DNA from: Brevundimonas sp. 357
GTDB taxonomy: Bacteria > Pseudomonadota > Alphaproteobacteria > Caulobacterales > Caulobacteraceae
Length of the DNA stretch: 64,000 nucleotides
Assembly: GCF_003938605.1 (NCBI RefSeq)
Contig: NZ_RHWX01000015.1
Location: forward strand, 1 to 64,000
Direction of reading: 5' to 3'
The notes below the pieces were generated by a model. That model was not told the origin of the DNA. It ran no database searches and saw only the letters and a list, made by a program, of their open reading frames with translations. Shown here in pieces: positions 43,949-53,362 of the stretch. Within the stretch, counting starts at the first letter, position 1; every line of letters starts with the position of its first letter. Made by a program: the position numbers and the translations under genes.

Positions 43949-45460
43949 TCACGCGGGGAACAGCTTCGCCAGCCGATCGACGGCGGCGTCGATCTCGGCC
44001 GGGGTCGAGGCGGCGAAGCCCATCAACCAGCCGGGGCGGCCCGCGCCTGCGTCGTGCAGGGGCGTCAGGCCGGTCAGGTGGACGCCGACGCGCCGGGCCG
44101 CGCGCACCGTCTCGGCCTCGTCGAAGCCGTCCTTCAGGAAGCAGGGCATCTGGAGGCCCCCGGCGGGCCGGTCGGGCGTGACGACGTGAGGCAGGCGCGC
44201 CGTCACCGCCGCCTCCAGCGCGTCCAGCCGTTCCGCATAGACGCCGCGCATGGCGCGGACATAGGCGCCGAACCGACCGTCCTCGATGAAGCGCGCCAGC
44301 GTCAGCTGGGCCACCGAGGCGGTGAAGCCGTCCATCAGGCTGCGCGCCGCCACCATCGGCTCGACCAGCGGGCGCGGCAGGATCAGATAGGCCAGCCTCA
44401 GACCCGGAAACAGCGACTTGGTGAAGGTGCCCAGATACAGGGTCCGGTCATGCGGGTCCAAGCCCTGAACGCAGGCGGTCGGCCGCCCGGCGTAGTGGAA
44501 CTCGCTGTCGTAATCGTCTTCCAGAATCCAGGCGTCATGCTCGGCCGCCCACTGGATCAGGGCCAGCCGCCGGTCCAGCGACAGCGTGCGTCCGGTCGGA
44601 AACTGGTGCGAAGGGGTGACGAAAACCGCCCGTCCGTCCTCGCGTCGGGCCAGCAGGTCGTCGGTGCGCAGCCCCTGCGCATCGACCGCCACGGGCAGGC
44701 GTTTCAGCACCGCCGCGTCCAGCGCCTTGGCGGCGCCCTGATAGGCCGGGTCTTCGATGAAGACGCCGTCGCCGGGATCGGCCAGCACCCGCGCGCACAG
44801 GGACAGGGCCTGCTGCGAACTGGTCAGGATCAGGATCTGGTCGGGATCGGCCCGCGCCCCGCGTTCAAGGTTCACATAGCCGGCGATGGCGCGGCGCAGG
44901 CGCGGATGGCCCTGCGGGTCGCCGTGGTGCAGGGCGGCGGCGCCCTCCTCGCGCAGGGTCAGGCGGTGCAGCCGGTCCCATTGAGCGAAGGGAAACAGCC
45001 GCGTCTCCGGCACGCCGGGTGAAAAGGCCAGCGGAGCGTAAGGATCGCGCAGACCTCCGCTGTCGGCCATCGCCTGCCCGCGCTTGCTCAGGGTCGGCGC
45101 CGTCGCCGGTTGCAGGGCCGGGCGGCGGCCCGCCGGGCGCAGCACCCCGCGCTTCAGGCCCAGTTCGGTCAGCTCGCAGACGAAGCTGCCGCTGCCGACG
45201 CGCCGCTCGATGAAGCCCTCGGCGTGAAGTTGGGCATAGGCCGTCTCGACCGTGTCGCGCGACACGCCCAGCGACCGGGCCAGCGTCCGCGATGACGGCA
45301 GGGGCCGCCCCGCCGTCAGCGAGCGCTCGACGATCAACTGACGCACGGCGCGCTGGATGCGGGCGTGCAGGGGCAGGCCGGACTGGGCCGGGTGGTCCAT
45401 GAAGGCCTGGACGGATTCCAGCTGGGCGCGCTTCAGCAATGGTCTGCGTCTTCTTTCCAA
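43949..45460 (-). CDS. Second MocR/PdxR-family regulator
   Basis: A 503-residue GntR-aminotransferase fusion: HARIQRAVRQLIVERSLTAGRPLPSSRTLARSLGVSRDTVETAYAQLHAEGFIERRVGSGSFV, then an aminotransferase-like domain with LEDDYDSEFHYAGRP and the PLP lysine in YLGTFTKSLFPGLRLAYL. It is divergent from hemA (ALA synthase) and lies upstream of alr and yggS on its own strand. It is thus placed to regulate one or both in response to PLP. A 20-bp perfect dyad sits between it and hemA. Confidence 0.88.
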   Translation of the reverse strand: MERRRRPLLKRAQLESVQAFMDHPAQSGLPLHARIQRAVRQLIVERSLTAGRPLPSSRTLARSLGVSRDTVETAYAQLHAEGFIERRVGSGSFVCELTELGLKRGVLRPAGRRPALQPATAPTLSKRGQAMADSGGLRDPYAPLAFSPGVPETRLFPFAQWDRLHRLTLREEGAAALHHGDPQGHPRLRRAIAGYVNLERGARADPDQILILTSSQQALSLCARVLADPGDGVFIEDPAYQGAAKALDAAVLKRLPVAVDAQGLRTDDLLARREDGRAVFVTPSHQFPTGRTLSLDRRLALIQWAAEHDAWILEDDYDSEFHYAGRPTACVQGLDPHDRTLYLGTFTKSLFPGLRLAYLILPRPLVEPMVAARSLMDGFTASVAQLTLARFIEDGRFGAYVRAMRGVYAERLDALEAAVTARLPHVVTPDRPAGGLQMPCFLKDGFDEAETVRAARRVGVHLTGLTPLHDAGAGRPGWLMGFAASTPAEIDAAVDRLAKLFPA

Positions 45461-45462
45461 AG

Positions 45463-45482
45463 TGGCCGGAATGATCCGGCCA
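45463..45482. promoter_or_regulatory. Perfect dyad in the MocR-hemA intergenic region
   Basis: TGGCCGGA-ATGA-TCCGGCCA, an 8-4-8 perfect inverted repeat located directly upstream of the MocR start codon and 72 bases before hemA. It is the best candidate binding site for the adjacent MocR regulator, or for autoregulation. Confidence 0.55.
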
Positions 45483-45554
45483 ATGCGGCGTTAGGTGTCA
45501 CGCCCCCGGCGGGATGGCAATGTCGCCGCCCGTCCTGTGATGGGATGTGATGTC

Positions 45555-46802
45555 ATGGGCGCTTTCGATTTCGCCGACTTCTTCAGCCGCGATCTGGACG
45601 ATCTGAAGCAGGAGGGCCGCTATCGCGTCTTCGCCGATCTGGAGCGGTTGGCCCCTGACACCCCCTATGCGCGCGATCATCGGCGCGGGCGGACCATCAC
45701 CATCTGGTGCTCGAACGACTATCTGTCGATGGGCGTCCACCCCGAGGTGGTCGAGGCGGCGCAGGCCGCGATCCGCACCTATGGCGCGGGCGCCGGCGGG
45801 ACGCGCAACATCTCGGGCACCAGCCACGAACACGTCCTTCTGGAGCGCGATCTGGCCGATCTGCACAGCAAGGAGGCGGCGCTGCTGTTCACCTCGGGCT
45901 ATGCGGCCAATGACGCGGCCCTGTCGACGCTGGCGTCGCGCCTGCCGGGGGCGGTGATCTTTTCTGACGCCCTGAACCACGCCTCCATGATCGAGGGCAT
46001 GCGGCGCTCGGGCGTGGAGAAGCACATCTTCGCCCACAACGACTGGCGCGATCTGGATCGGCTGATGAGCGGGGTCTGCCGCTATCGGCCCAAGCTGGTC
46101 TGTTTCGAGAGCTGCTATTCGATGGACGGCGACTTCGCCTCCATCGCCGCCCTCTGCGACGTGGCCGAAAAGCACGGCGCCTTCACCTATCTGGACGAGG
46201 TGCACGCCGTGGGCCTGTACGGCGCGCGCGGCGCGGGCGTGGCCGAACGCGACGGCCAGTCGCACCGCATCAGCATGATCCAGGGCACCCTCAGCAAGGG
46301 GTTCGGCGCCATGGGCGGCTATGTGGCGGGCGATGCGGCGGCGGTCGATTTCGTGCGCAGCCACGCGCCGGGCTTCATCTTCAGCACGGCCCTGCCGCCC
46401 TCGGTCGTGGCCGGGGTGCGGGCGGCCCTGCGTCATCTGAAGGCCGACGGCGCGCCGCGCCGGGCGCTCGCCGCGCGCGCCGCCTCGATCAAGGCGGGGA
46501 TGCAGCGGCTGGGCCTGCCGGTCCTGCCCAGCCCCAGCCATATCCTGCCGGTGATGATCGGCGACGCGGCCACGGCGCGGGCGGTGACGGACGCCCTGAT
46601 GGATGAGCACGGCGTCTATATCCAGCCGGTCAACTTCCCCACGGTGCCGCGCGGAACCGAGCGGCTGCGCGTCACGCCGACGCCGCTGCACAGCGACGAC
46701 GACGAGGATCATCTGCTGGAGGCTCTGGCCGCCGTCTGGGCCGATAACCCCGACTGGCGCCGGTTCTCGCGACGGGCGGGTGCGAGTATGGCGCACGCCT
46801 GA
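45555..46802 (+). CDS. hemA: 5-aminolevulinate synthase
   Basis: A 415-residue PLP enzyme that condenses glycine and succinyl-CoA to ALA, the first step of heme synthesis in alphaproteobacteria. Motifs: [76 protein letters not shown] and the PLP lysine in [17 protein letters not shown]. The usual phrase is GTLAKAFG, so the lysine is kept but its neighbours differ. The start at 45555 matches the family; ATG at 45540 and 45495 are possible. It is divergent from a MocR gene and lies next to a Fur-boxed heme-type receptor, consistent with iron and heme control. Confidence 0.93.
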   Translation: MGAFDFADFFSRDLDDLKQEGRYRVFADLERLAPDTPYARDHRRGRTITIWCSNDYLSMGVHPEVVEAAQAAIRTYGAGAGGTRNISGTSHEHVLLERDLADLHSKEAALLFTSGYAANDAALSTLASRLPGAVIFSDALNHASMIEGMRRSGVEKHIFAHNDWRDLDRLMSGVCRYRPKLVCFESCYSMDGDFASIAALCDVAEKHGAFTYLDEVHAVGLYGARGAGVAERDGQSHRISMIQGTLSKGFGAMGGYVAGDAAAVDFVRSHAPGFIFSTALPPSVVAGVRAALRHLKADGAPRRALAARAASIKAGMQRLGLPVLPSPSHILPVMIGDAATARAVTDALMDEHGVYIQPVNFPTVPRGTERLRVTPTPLHSDDDEDHLLEALAAVWADNPDWRRFSRRAGASMAHA

Positions 46803-46851
46803 CGTGGTAACGACGCCCCTCGTCGCGTGCAGGCGGCGAGGGGCGAGACGA

Positions 46852-47826
46852 TCAGCGCCGGGTCGCCCGGTTGATCAGGGCGCGGGCTTGCTCGATGGCG
46901 GCCGGGGTGGTCAGTTCGCCGGCGTGAATCTTATCGGCCATCTCCATCAGCGAGGCGCTGGTGGCGGCGCCTGTGTCGGCGACCTCCTGGACATGAACGC
47001 CGTTGTCGCGAGCTATGACGGCGTCCCAGGCGGTGCGAACCTCGCCCCAATAGTCTTGAGTGGCGGCCCAGTAGTCGTCGCCTAGCTTGGGGTCGAAGGC
47101 GGTCGAGGCGTCATAGGTGTTGACCACGTCTTCCTGAACCACGACCAGTGGCTCGCCGCCATTGCGGCCGGTCATCTTTACGTTGTCCTGAATGTGGACC
47201 CAGCCGCCGGGCCGTATGACGTGCCGGTTAGTTCCGAGGTAGCGGTCATAGACCGGGTTGCGCACGGCGTCGCGCCGGGCCAGCGGACGCCAGGTCGGAC
47301 CGGACGTCCAGACGGTCATGCCGTTGTCGTAGGTCCAGCGGCCGACACCGCCGTAACGCGGCGAGTCGTCCGTCTGCCACACTGTCTGGGACCAGGCGCC
47401 GCGACGCGCTTCAGCCGACACGGGGGTCAGGGTCCACTGGTTCGGGCCGGCGTAGGTCAGCACGGTTTCGGGTTGATAGACCCAGTCCTGACGCCAGTGC
47501 TTGACCAGGACGGTCTGACCCTCGTGGCGCATGACCAGGATGTGCTGCAGGCTGATGCGGTCGCCTTGGTCATAGACGACGCGCACGATCTCGGTGCCGC
47601 CGGACCGCTTGGGTTCCAACGGCTGATAGTCCGCCTGCAGGCTGACGGTCTCGCGCATGTCGAAGCGCACGCGATAGTCGCCGACCTGAGCCAGGATGGC
47701 CTGACGATCGCGTTCAAAGGCGCTGGCGGGGGCTTGGGTCTGAGTTTGGGCCGCGAGGGCGGCGGGCATGGCCTGGGCGGCGGGCGCGCCGGTCAGCAGG
47801 GCGGCGGCGATCAGGATGGCGCGCAT
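46852..47826 (-). CDS. Secreted DUF6607-like protein
   Basis: A 324-residue protein with a signal peptide (MRAILIAAALLTGAPAAQA). The mature part is rich in Trp and aromatic residues: VKHWRQDWVYQPE, WSQTVWQTDDSPRYGGVGRWTYDNG and YWAATQDYWGEVRTAWD. This matches my memory of DUF6607 proteins, which lie next to TonB receptors. An alternative start at 47880 is 8 bases after the receptor stop but has no signal peptide at its start. It is co-oriented with the receptor (63 bases between) and may handle the ligand in the periplasm. Its function is unknown. Confidence 0.6.
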   Translation of the reverse strand: MRAILIAAALLTGAPAAQAMPAALAAQTQTQAPASAFERDRQAILAQVGDYRVRFDMRETVSLQADYQPLEPKRSGGTEIVRVVYDQGDRISLQHILVMRHEGQTVLVKHWRQDWVYQPETVLTYAGPNQWTLTPVSAEARRGAWSQTVWQTDDSPRYGGVGRWTYDNGMTVWTSGPTWRPLARRDAVRNPVYDRYLGTNRHVIRPGGWVHIQDNVKMTGRNGGEPLVVVQEDVVNTYDASTAFDPKLGDDYWAATQDYWGEVRTAWDAVIARDNGVHVQEVADTGAATSASLMEMADKIHAGELTTPAAIEQARALINRATRR

Positions 47827-47888
47827 GGGGGTTCCATTTGCTTGCGGGGTGCGGGGCTTAAGCTTGCGCTTCTGGGTCATGGTCGGGT

Positions 47889-50180
47889 TCACAGGCGGAC
47901 GCTCAGGGAGACGCCGACGTTGCGGCCCGGCTGGGTGAAGGCGTCCAGCGTTGCGGGACTGGCGCCGACGGCGGGGCGGCTCAGGCCGCGTACGTCGCTC
48001 CACCAGGCGTATTTCTCGTCGAAGACGTTGAAGACGCCGGCGCGCAGGGTGGCCCGCTCAGCCACGTTCCAATAGGCGGTGACGTCCAGCAGGGTGAAGG
48101 AGTCGCCCGGCCAGCACAGGCCGCCGCCGCACTCATGGTTCGATTTCTTGTCCGACCAGGTGACGGTGGCGCTCCCGCCCCAGACGCCCGAGGGCGCGGC
48201 GTAGTTCAGGCCGCCGACCAGCTTGATCGGATCGACGCTGGTCAGGGCGCCGCGCTCGTCCTGCGTCTCCTGTTCGCCGTCGGCGAAGGAGGCGGCGACG
48301 ATGGTCGAGAAGCCGTTGTCCCAATGGATGTCGCCGCGCGCTTCCAGACCCCAGATCTTCACCGTGGTCAGGTTGACGTACTGATAGATCAGCGGATCGA
48401 CGCCGGGACGACCCGTGCCGCGCACCACCACCTGGTTGATGAAGTCGTCGTATTCCGTGCGGAAGGCCGTCGTCTGCAGCGACAGGTTCCCGCCGAAGAG
48501 GTCCAGGTTGCGGAAGCGGAAGCCGCCCTCGATGCTCTCGCTCGTCTCGGGCTTCAGGTCCGGGTTGGGGATGGACTCATAGCCGAACACCGGGTTGGCG
48601 AAGAAGTTGTTCACCTGCATCGGCGAGGGCGCCTTGAAGCCCTGGGCGTAGTTGGCGAAGACGCCGAAGTGGTCGTCGGCCCAGTAGATGACGCCGATCT
48701 TGGGCGACAGATGGCCGTCGCTCTGCTTCTCGGCGGCGGCGGGGAAGAGGGCGTCCTTCTTGGGCGTCAGCTCATACCAGTCGTAGCGCAGGGCCGGGAT
48801 GATGCTGAGGCGGCCGCCCAACAGGTCGATCTCGTCCTGAATGAACAGGCCCGCCAGGTCGAACTCGGTCTTGGGGAAGGGGCGGGTCGGGAAGGTTTCG
48901 CCGGTCGGCGGCGCGGTGCCGTCGCGGACGCCTTCCTGGGTCGTGCGCGACCAGTCGGCGCCGAAGGTGACGCGATGGCGGACCGCCTCGCCGCCGAAGC
49001 TCTTGGACCCCTGCGCCGCCAGGCCCCAGACGGCGTTGTCGAAGGTCACGTCGCGGGTGCGGTCGCCCGAGACGGTCGCCGGCGGGGCGGCGCCGACGAT
49101 GGTGGTGATGTCGCGGTCTTCAAAGGTGAACTGGCGGGTCGTCGCCTCCTGCCAGAAGCCGGCGACCGAACCCTTGTCCAGGCCCAGGAAGTCGCTGAAG
49201 CGCCAGTCCAGGCTGACGCGGTCGCGCTGGGTCTCGTCCTCGGCCAGAACCTGATTGACGGTGGTGACGGTGGTGCGGCCGGGCATGGCCATGGTGCTGG
49301 AGCCGCGGGTGCTCAGGGCGTCGCCGCTCATGTCCTGGTCGAAGTGGTCATAGGTCAGGCGCACGACGTGGTCCGGGTTCACGTCCCAGACCAGCTTGGC
49401 CAGCACCGCGTTGGAGGCGAAATCCTGCGGGTTGGGCTGGGTGCGGGCCGCGCCGACGCCGCCCGTCTCGGCCATGTTTTCGGTCTCTTGAGCGTCACGA
49501 CGGGTGTAGGCCAGCAGGCCCGAGAAGGCGCCGCTGCGCCCGGCCAGGGCCAGGCCCTCGGTCCAGCCTTCATCGGCCGAGTTGTAGCCGACGCGCGCGC
49601 GGGCGCCGAAGTTGCGGCCCGCCTCGATGAAGTCGGCCGGGTCTTTCGAGGTGAAGCTGACGGCGCCGGCGATGCCGTCCGAACCATAGAGGGCCGAGGC
49701 CGGGCCGCGCAGGATCTCGACCGACTTGACCAGATCCAGGTCGTTATAGCCGCCGCGACCGACCGACTGGGCGCCGAAGGCGAAGCCGTCCGGCACGCGC
49801 ACGCCGTCCTGCACGATCAGCACGCGGTTGCCGCCCATGCCGCGAATGGTGAAGCCGGAATTGCCGTCGCGCCCGGCGCCCGACAGGGCGGCCGAAAAGC
49901 GGGCGGGGCTGGTCGGGACGCTGACGCCCGGTTCGAACCGGATCAGATCCTTGATGTCGGTGACGAGGTTGGTCTCGATATCCTTGGCGGTGATGACGCT
50001 GATGCTGGCGGGCACTTCGTCGACGCGGCGCTCGGTGCGGGTGCCGACGACGGTGACCGGGGCCACGCGCACGGGCTCGTTCAGGTCGATCGCATTGTCT
50101 TCGACGGCGGGCGCGGCGATGGCGGGAACAGCGGCGGCGAGGGCGGTCAGCCCGACGGAAATCATGAGTAGCGAGCGCAT
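47889..50180 (-). CDS. TonB-dependent receptor, heme/hemoglobin-type
   Basis: About 763 residues: signal peptide (MRSLLMISVGLTALAAAVPAIAAP), TonB-box-like APVTVVGTRTERRVDEVP, plug domain (SGFTIRGMGGNRVLIVQDGVRVPDGFAFG, SVEILRGPASALYGSDGIAGAVSF) and a barrel that ends with GVSLSVRL. The plug phrases VTVVGTRTER and RGMGGNRVLIVQDGVRVPDGF are typical of the hemoglobin/transferrin/lactoferrin receptor family. A Fur box lies before the gene and ALA synthase is close by. Import of heme or of an iron carrier is therefore likely. A start at 50237 would lie in the Fur box, so 50180 is preferred. Confidence 0.88.
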   Translation of the reverse strand: MRSLLMISVGLTALAAAVPAIAAPAVEDNAIDLNEPVRVAPVTVVGTRTERRVDEVPASISVITAKDIETNLVTDIKDLIRFEPGVSVPTSPARFSAALSGAGRDGNSGFTIRGMGGNRVLIVQDGVRVPDGFAFGAQSVGRGGYNDLDLVKSVEILRGPASALYGSDGIAGAVSFTSKDPADFIEAGRNFGARARVGYNSADEGWTEGLALAGRSGAFSGLLAYTRRDAQETENMAETGGVGAARTQPNPQDFASNAVLAKLVWDVNPDHVVRLTYDHFDQDMSGDALSTRGSSTMAMPGRTTVTTVNQVLAEDETQRDRVSLDWRFSDFLGLDKGSVAGFWQEATTRQFTFEDRDITTIVGAAPPATVSGDRTRDVTFDNAVWGLAAQGSKSFGGEAVRHRVTFGADWSRTTQEGVRDGTAPPTGETFPTRPFPKTEFDLAGLFIQDEIDLLGGRLSIIPALRYDWYELTPKKDALFPAAAEKQSDGHLSPKIGVIYWADDHFGVFANYAQGFKAPSPMQVNNFFANPVFGYESIPNPDLKPETSESIEGGFRFRNLDLFGGNLSLQTTAFRTEYDDFINQVVVRGTGRPGVDPLIYQYVNLTTVKIWGLEARGDIHWDNGFSTIVAASFADGEQETQDERGALTSVDPIKLVGGLNYAAPSGVWGGSATVTWSDKKSNHECGGGLCWPGDSFTLLDVTAYWNVAERATLRAGVFNVFDEKYAWWSDVRGLSRPAVGASPATLDAFTQPGRNVGVSLSVRL

Positions 50181-50215
50181 CGGCGAGACCCCGGTTGAAA
50201 CTGGGCCTGCTTTAA

Positions 50216-50236
50216 TGCGAACGATTATCAGAATCA
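50216..50236 (-). promoter_or_regulatory. Fur box upstream of the TonB receptor
   Basis: On the minus strand TGATTCT-G-ATAATCG followed by TTCGCA resembles overlapping 7-1-7 Fur sites (consensus TGATAATNATTATCA). It lies about 35 bases before the receptor start codon, where it would repress when iron is plentiful. Confidence 0.65.
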
Positions 50237-50299
50237 ATCTTAGTCTTTTGACGCTTCAATCGTTCCCGCTACGGTCACAATCGCGCCAACTCGTCGCTT

Positions 50300-50315
50300 T
50301 GACGCAAGCGCGTCA
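50300..50315. repeat. TGACGC dyad in the receptor-mrp intergenic region
   Basis: TGACGC-AAGC-GCGTCA, a perfect 6-4-6 inverted repeat, 80 bases before mrpA. It could be an operator for the divergent mrp operon. No further support. Confidence 0.3.
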
Positions 50316-50395
50316 TTTCCCTTAGGAAAAACTCTGGTAGAACGAGAAGGCGCGATCCGCAGCCTTTCGGACGCCGTCCCAAAATTTTTTCGGAG

Positions 50396-53362
50396 ATGAT
50401 CGACACGCCCGTGCCCGCCAGCTTTCTTCTGCTCGTCATTCTCGTCCTGCCCTTCATCGGGGCCATGATCGCCTCGGGGCTACCGCGCCATGCGCGCACC
50501 GCTGCGGCCATCCTGTCGTGGATCATCGCCCTGATCAGCGTCGGCTGTCTGGCGGTGCTCTGGCCCAGGTTCCAGGACGGCGAGGTGCTGAAGCTGACCC
50601 TGGCATGGCTGCCGTCTCTGGGGGTCAATCTGACCATTCGCCTGGACGGCCTGTCCTGGCTGTTCAGCGCCCTGATCCTGGGGATCGGCGCGCTCGTGGT
50701 GCTGTATGCGCGCTACTACATGTCGCCGAAGGATCCGGTGCCGCGCTTCTTCTCCTTCCTGCTGGCCTTCATGGGCGCCATGCAGGGCGTGGTGCTGTCG
50801 GGCAATCTGATCCAGCTGGTCGTCTTCTGGGAGCTGACCAGCCTCTTCTCCTTCCTGCTGATCGGCTACTGGCACCAGAACGCCTCGGCGCGCGAGGGCG
50901 CGCGCATGGCCCTGTCGATCACGGCGACGGGCGGGGTGGCCCTGCTGGTCGGCATGATCCTGATCGGGCGCATCGTCGGCAGCTATGAGCTGGACGCCGT
51001 CATCGGCGCGCGCGACGTCATCCTGGCCAGCCCGCTGTACCCGGTCGCCCTGGGCCTGATCCTGATCGGCGCCCTGACCAAGAGCGCCCAGTTCCCGTTC
51101 CACATCTGGCTGCCGCGTGCCATGGCGGCGCCGACGCCGGTCAGCGCCTATCTGCACTCGGCCACCATGGTGAAGGCGGGCGTCTTCCTGCTGATGCGGT
51201 TCTGGCCCGTCTTCGGCGAGACCGAGATGTGGTATTTCGTGGTCGGGGGCCTGGGCCTGACGACCCTGTTGGTCGGCGCCTGGTGCGCCATCTTCCAGCA
51301 CGACCTGAAGGGCCTGCTGGCCTATTCGACCATCAGCCACCTGGGCCTGATCTGTCTGCTGCTGGGCCTGGGGTCGGACCTGGGCGCCATCGCCGCCATC
51401 TTCCACACCATCAACCACGCCACCTTCAAGGCCTCCCTGTTCATGGCGGCGGGCATCATCGACCACGAGGCCGGCTCGCGCGACATGCGCAAGCTCAGCG
51501 GCTTGATCCGCTTCATGCCGATCACCGCCACCCTGGCCATGGTCGCCGCCGCCGCCATGGCGGGCGTGCCGCTGCTGAACGGCTTCCTGTCCAAGGAGAT
51601 GTTCCTGGCCGAGGCCCTGGCCAGCACCCAGACCTCGGCGCTGAACCAGGCCCTGCCGGTGCTGGCGACCCTGGCGAGCGCCTTCAGCGTCCTCTATTCG
51701 CTGCGCTTCATTCACAGCACCTTCTTCGGCCCGCCGCCGACCGAGCTGGACCGCGTCCCGCACGAGCCGCCGGCCTGGATGCGGCGCCCGGTCGAGGTGC
51801 TGGTGGCCCTGTGTCTGCTGGTCGGGATCTTCCCCGCAATCACCGTCGGCCCCTTCCTGCGCAGCGCAGCCGTGACCATGCTGGGCTTTGACCTGCCCCA
51901 ATACAGCCTGGCCCTGTGGCACGGCTTCAACCTGCCGCTGCTGCTCAGCGTCATCGCCATGGCGGGCGGGATCGGCCTCTATGTCGTGTTCGGCAAGGCG
52001 TTGAACGCCAATCCGCGCGGCGGCCCCTGGGGCATGAAGCGGCTGAACGGCGGCTATCTGTTCGAGCGATCCCAGGTCATTCTGATGGACCTGTCGCAGT
52101 GGATCGTGCGTCATCTGGGCGCGCGGCGCCTGCAGCCGCAGCTGCGCCTGATCCTGTTGACGGCCCTGCTGTCGGCGGCCGTGGCGGCGGCGGGCGGCTT
52201 TGTGCTGACCTGGCCCGAGTTCCGCGTTCCCCAGGCGCACAACCTGGCCTTCGCCGCCCTGTGGCTGGCGGGCGGGGCCTGCGCCCTGGCCGCCGCCTGG
52301 CAGGCCAAGTATCACCGCTTGGCCGCCGTCATCCTGATGGGCGGGGCGGGTCTGGCCAGCTGCCTGACCTTCGTCTGGCTGTCGGCGCCCGATCTGGCCC
52401 TGACCCAGCTGGTGGTCGAGGTGGTGACGACGGTGCTGCTGCTGCTGGGCCTGCGCTGGCTGCCCAAGCGCCTGGCCGAGATCCATGTGCCCGAGTCCGA
52501 GCAGCGCCGCGCCCGCTGGCGTCGTCGTCTCGACCGGGGGATCGCCGTCTGCGCCGGGGCGGGCGTGGCCCTGATCGCCTGGGCCGTCATGGTGCGCCCG
52601 CCGGTCGAGGGCGTGTCGCGCTTCTTCGTCGAGAAGGCCTATGAGGAGGCGGGCGGCCGCAACGTCGTCAACGTCATCCTGGTCGACTTCCGCGCCTTCG
52701 ACACCTTCGGCGAGATCACCGTACTGGGCGTCGTCGGCCTGACGGTGCTGGCCCTGCTGCGTCGCTTCCGTCCGGCCAGCGACAGCCTGTCCCAGCCGAT
52801 GCAGAAGCGGGTGCAGGACGCCTCGGACCGTGCCCGCGAAGGCCGCACCGAGGGCGACACCCTCAGCGACACCATGATGATCCCCGGCGTGGTGATGCGC
52901 TGGCTGTTCCCCTTCATCATCCTGCTGGCCGTGCACCTCTTCCTGCGCGGGCATGACCTGCCCGGCGGCGGCTTCGCGGCAGGGGTGGCGCTGTCGATCG
53001 CCTTCATCCTGCAATATATGTCGTCCGGCGCCCGCTGGGTGGAGGAGCGGCTGGAAATTCGCCCGATCATCTGGATCGGCGTCGGCCTGCTGCTGGCCGC
53101 GCTCAGCGGGGCGGTGGGCTGGATATTCGATCAGCCCTTCCTGACCACCTATTTCCAGTACGCCGATCTGCCGCTGCTGGGCCGCGTGCCGCTGGCCAGC
53201 GCCGTCCTGTTCGACCTGGGCGTGGTGGTGCTGGTGGTGGGCGCCACGGTGCTGGTGCTGGTCGCCCTGGCCCACCAGTCGCTGCGCCGCGCGCGCATCG
53301 AGGAAGCCGAGGCCGAAGCGGAAGCCGAGGCAGAGGCCGAGCAGAAGGGAGGGGCGCAATGA
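50396..53362 (+). CDS. mrpA: Mrp Na+/H+ antiporter subunit A fused to B
   Basis: A 988-residue membrane protein. The first half is homologous to NADH dehydrogenase subunit L: FWELTSLFSFLLIGYWHQN with the key Glu, and TKSAQFPFHIWLPRAMAAPTPVSAYLHSATMVKAG with the lysine. A middle part follows, and then a fused MrpB domain from about residue 820 (MMIPGVVMRWLFPFIILLAVHLFLRGHDLPGGGFAAGVALS). The tail is an (EA)n run. The A-B fusion is typical of the Pha/Mrp group 2 of alphaproteobacteria. It forms the proton path of the antiporter that expels Na+ or K+ for pH and salt tolerance. GGAG directly abuts the ATG, so a GTG at 50411 is another possible start. Confidence 0.93.
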   Translation: MIDTPVPASFLLLVILVLPFIGAMIASGLPRHARTAAAILSWIIALISVGCLAVLWPRFQDGEVLKLTLAWLPSLGVNLTIRLDGLSWLFSALILGIGALVVLYARYYMSPKDPVPRFFSFLLAFMGAMQGVVLSGNLIQLVVFWELTSLFSFLLIGYWHQNASAREGARMALSITATGGVALLVGMILIGRIVGSYELDAVIGARDVILASPLYPVALGLILIGALTKSAQFPFHIWLPRAMAAPTPVSAYLHSATMVKAGVFLLMRFWPVFGETEMWYFVVGGLGLTTLLVGAWCAIFQHDLKGLLAYSTISHLGLICLLLGLGSDLGAIAAIFHTINHATFKASLFMAAGIIDHEAGSRDMRKLSGLIRFMPITATLAMVAAAAMAGVPLLNGFLSKEMFLAEALASTQTSALNQALPVLATLASAFSVLYSLRFIHSTFFGPPPTELDRVPHEPPAWMRRPVEVLVALCLLVGIFPAITVGPFLRSAAVTMLGFDLPQYSLALWHGFNLPLLLSVIAMAGGIGLYVVFGKALNANPRGGPWGMKRLNGGYLFERSQVILMDLSQWIVRHLGARRLQPQLRLILLTALLSAAVAAAGGFVLTWPEFRVPQAHNLAFAALWLAGGACALAAAWQAKYHRLAAVILMGGAGLASCLTFVWLSAPDLALTQLVVEVVTTVLLLLGLRWLPKRLAEIHVPESEQRRARWRRRLDRGIAVCAGAGVALIAWAVMVRPPVEGVSRFFVEKAYEEAGGRNVVNVILVDFRAFDTFGEITVLGVVGLTVLALLRRFRPASDSLSQPMQKRVQDASDRAREGRTEGDTLSDTMMIPGVVMRWLFPFIILLAVHLFLRGHDLPGGGFAAGVALSIAFILQYMSSGARWVEERLEIRPIIWIGVGLLLAALSGAVGWIFDQPFLTTYFQYADLPLLGRVPLASAVLFDLGVVVLVVGATVLVLVALAHQSLRRARIEEAEAEAEAEAEAEQKGGAQ

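Noticed and set aside
48135..50171. Long plus-strand open frame of 678 codons
   Set aside because: Antisense to the heme-type TonB receptor; low-complexity product.
50480..53359. Long minus-strand open frame of 959 codons
   Set aside because: Antisense to the fused mrpAB gene; His/Gln/Asp-rich nonsense product.
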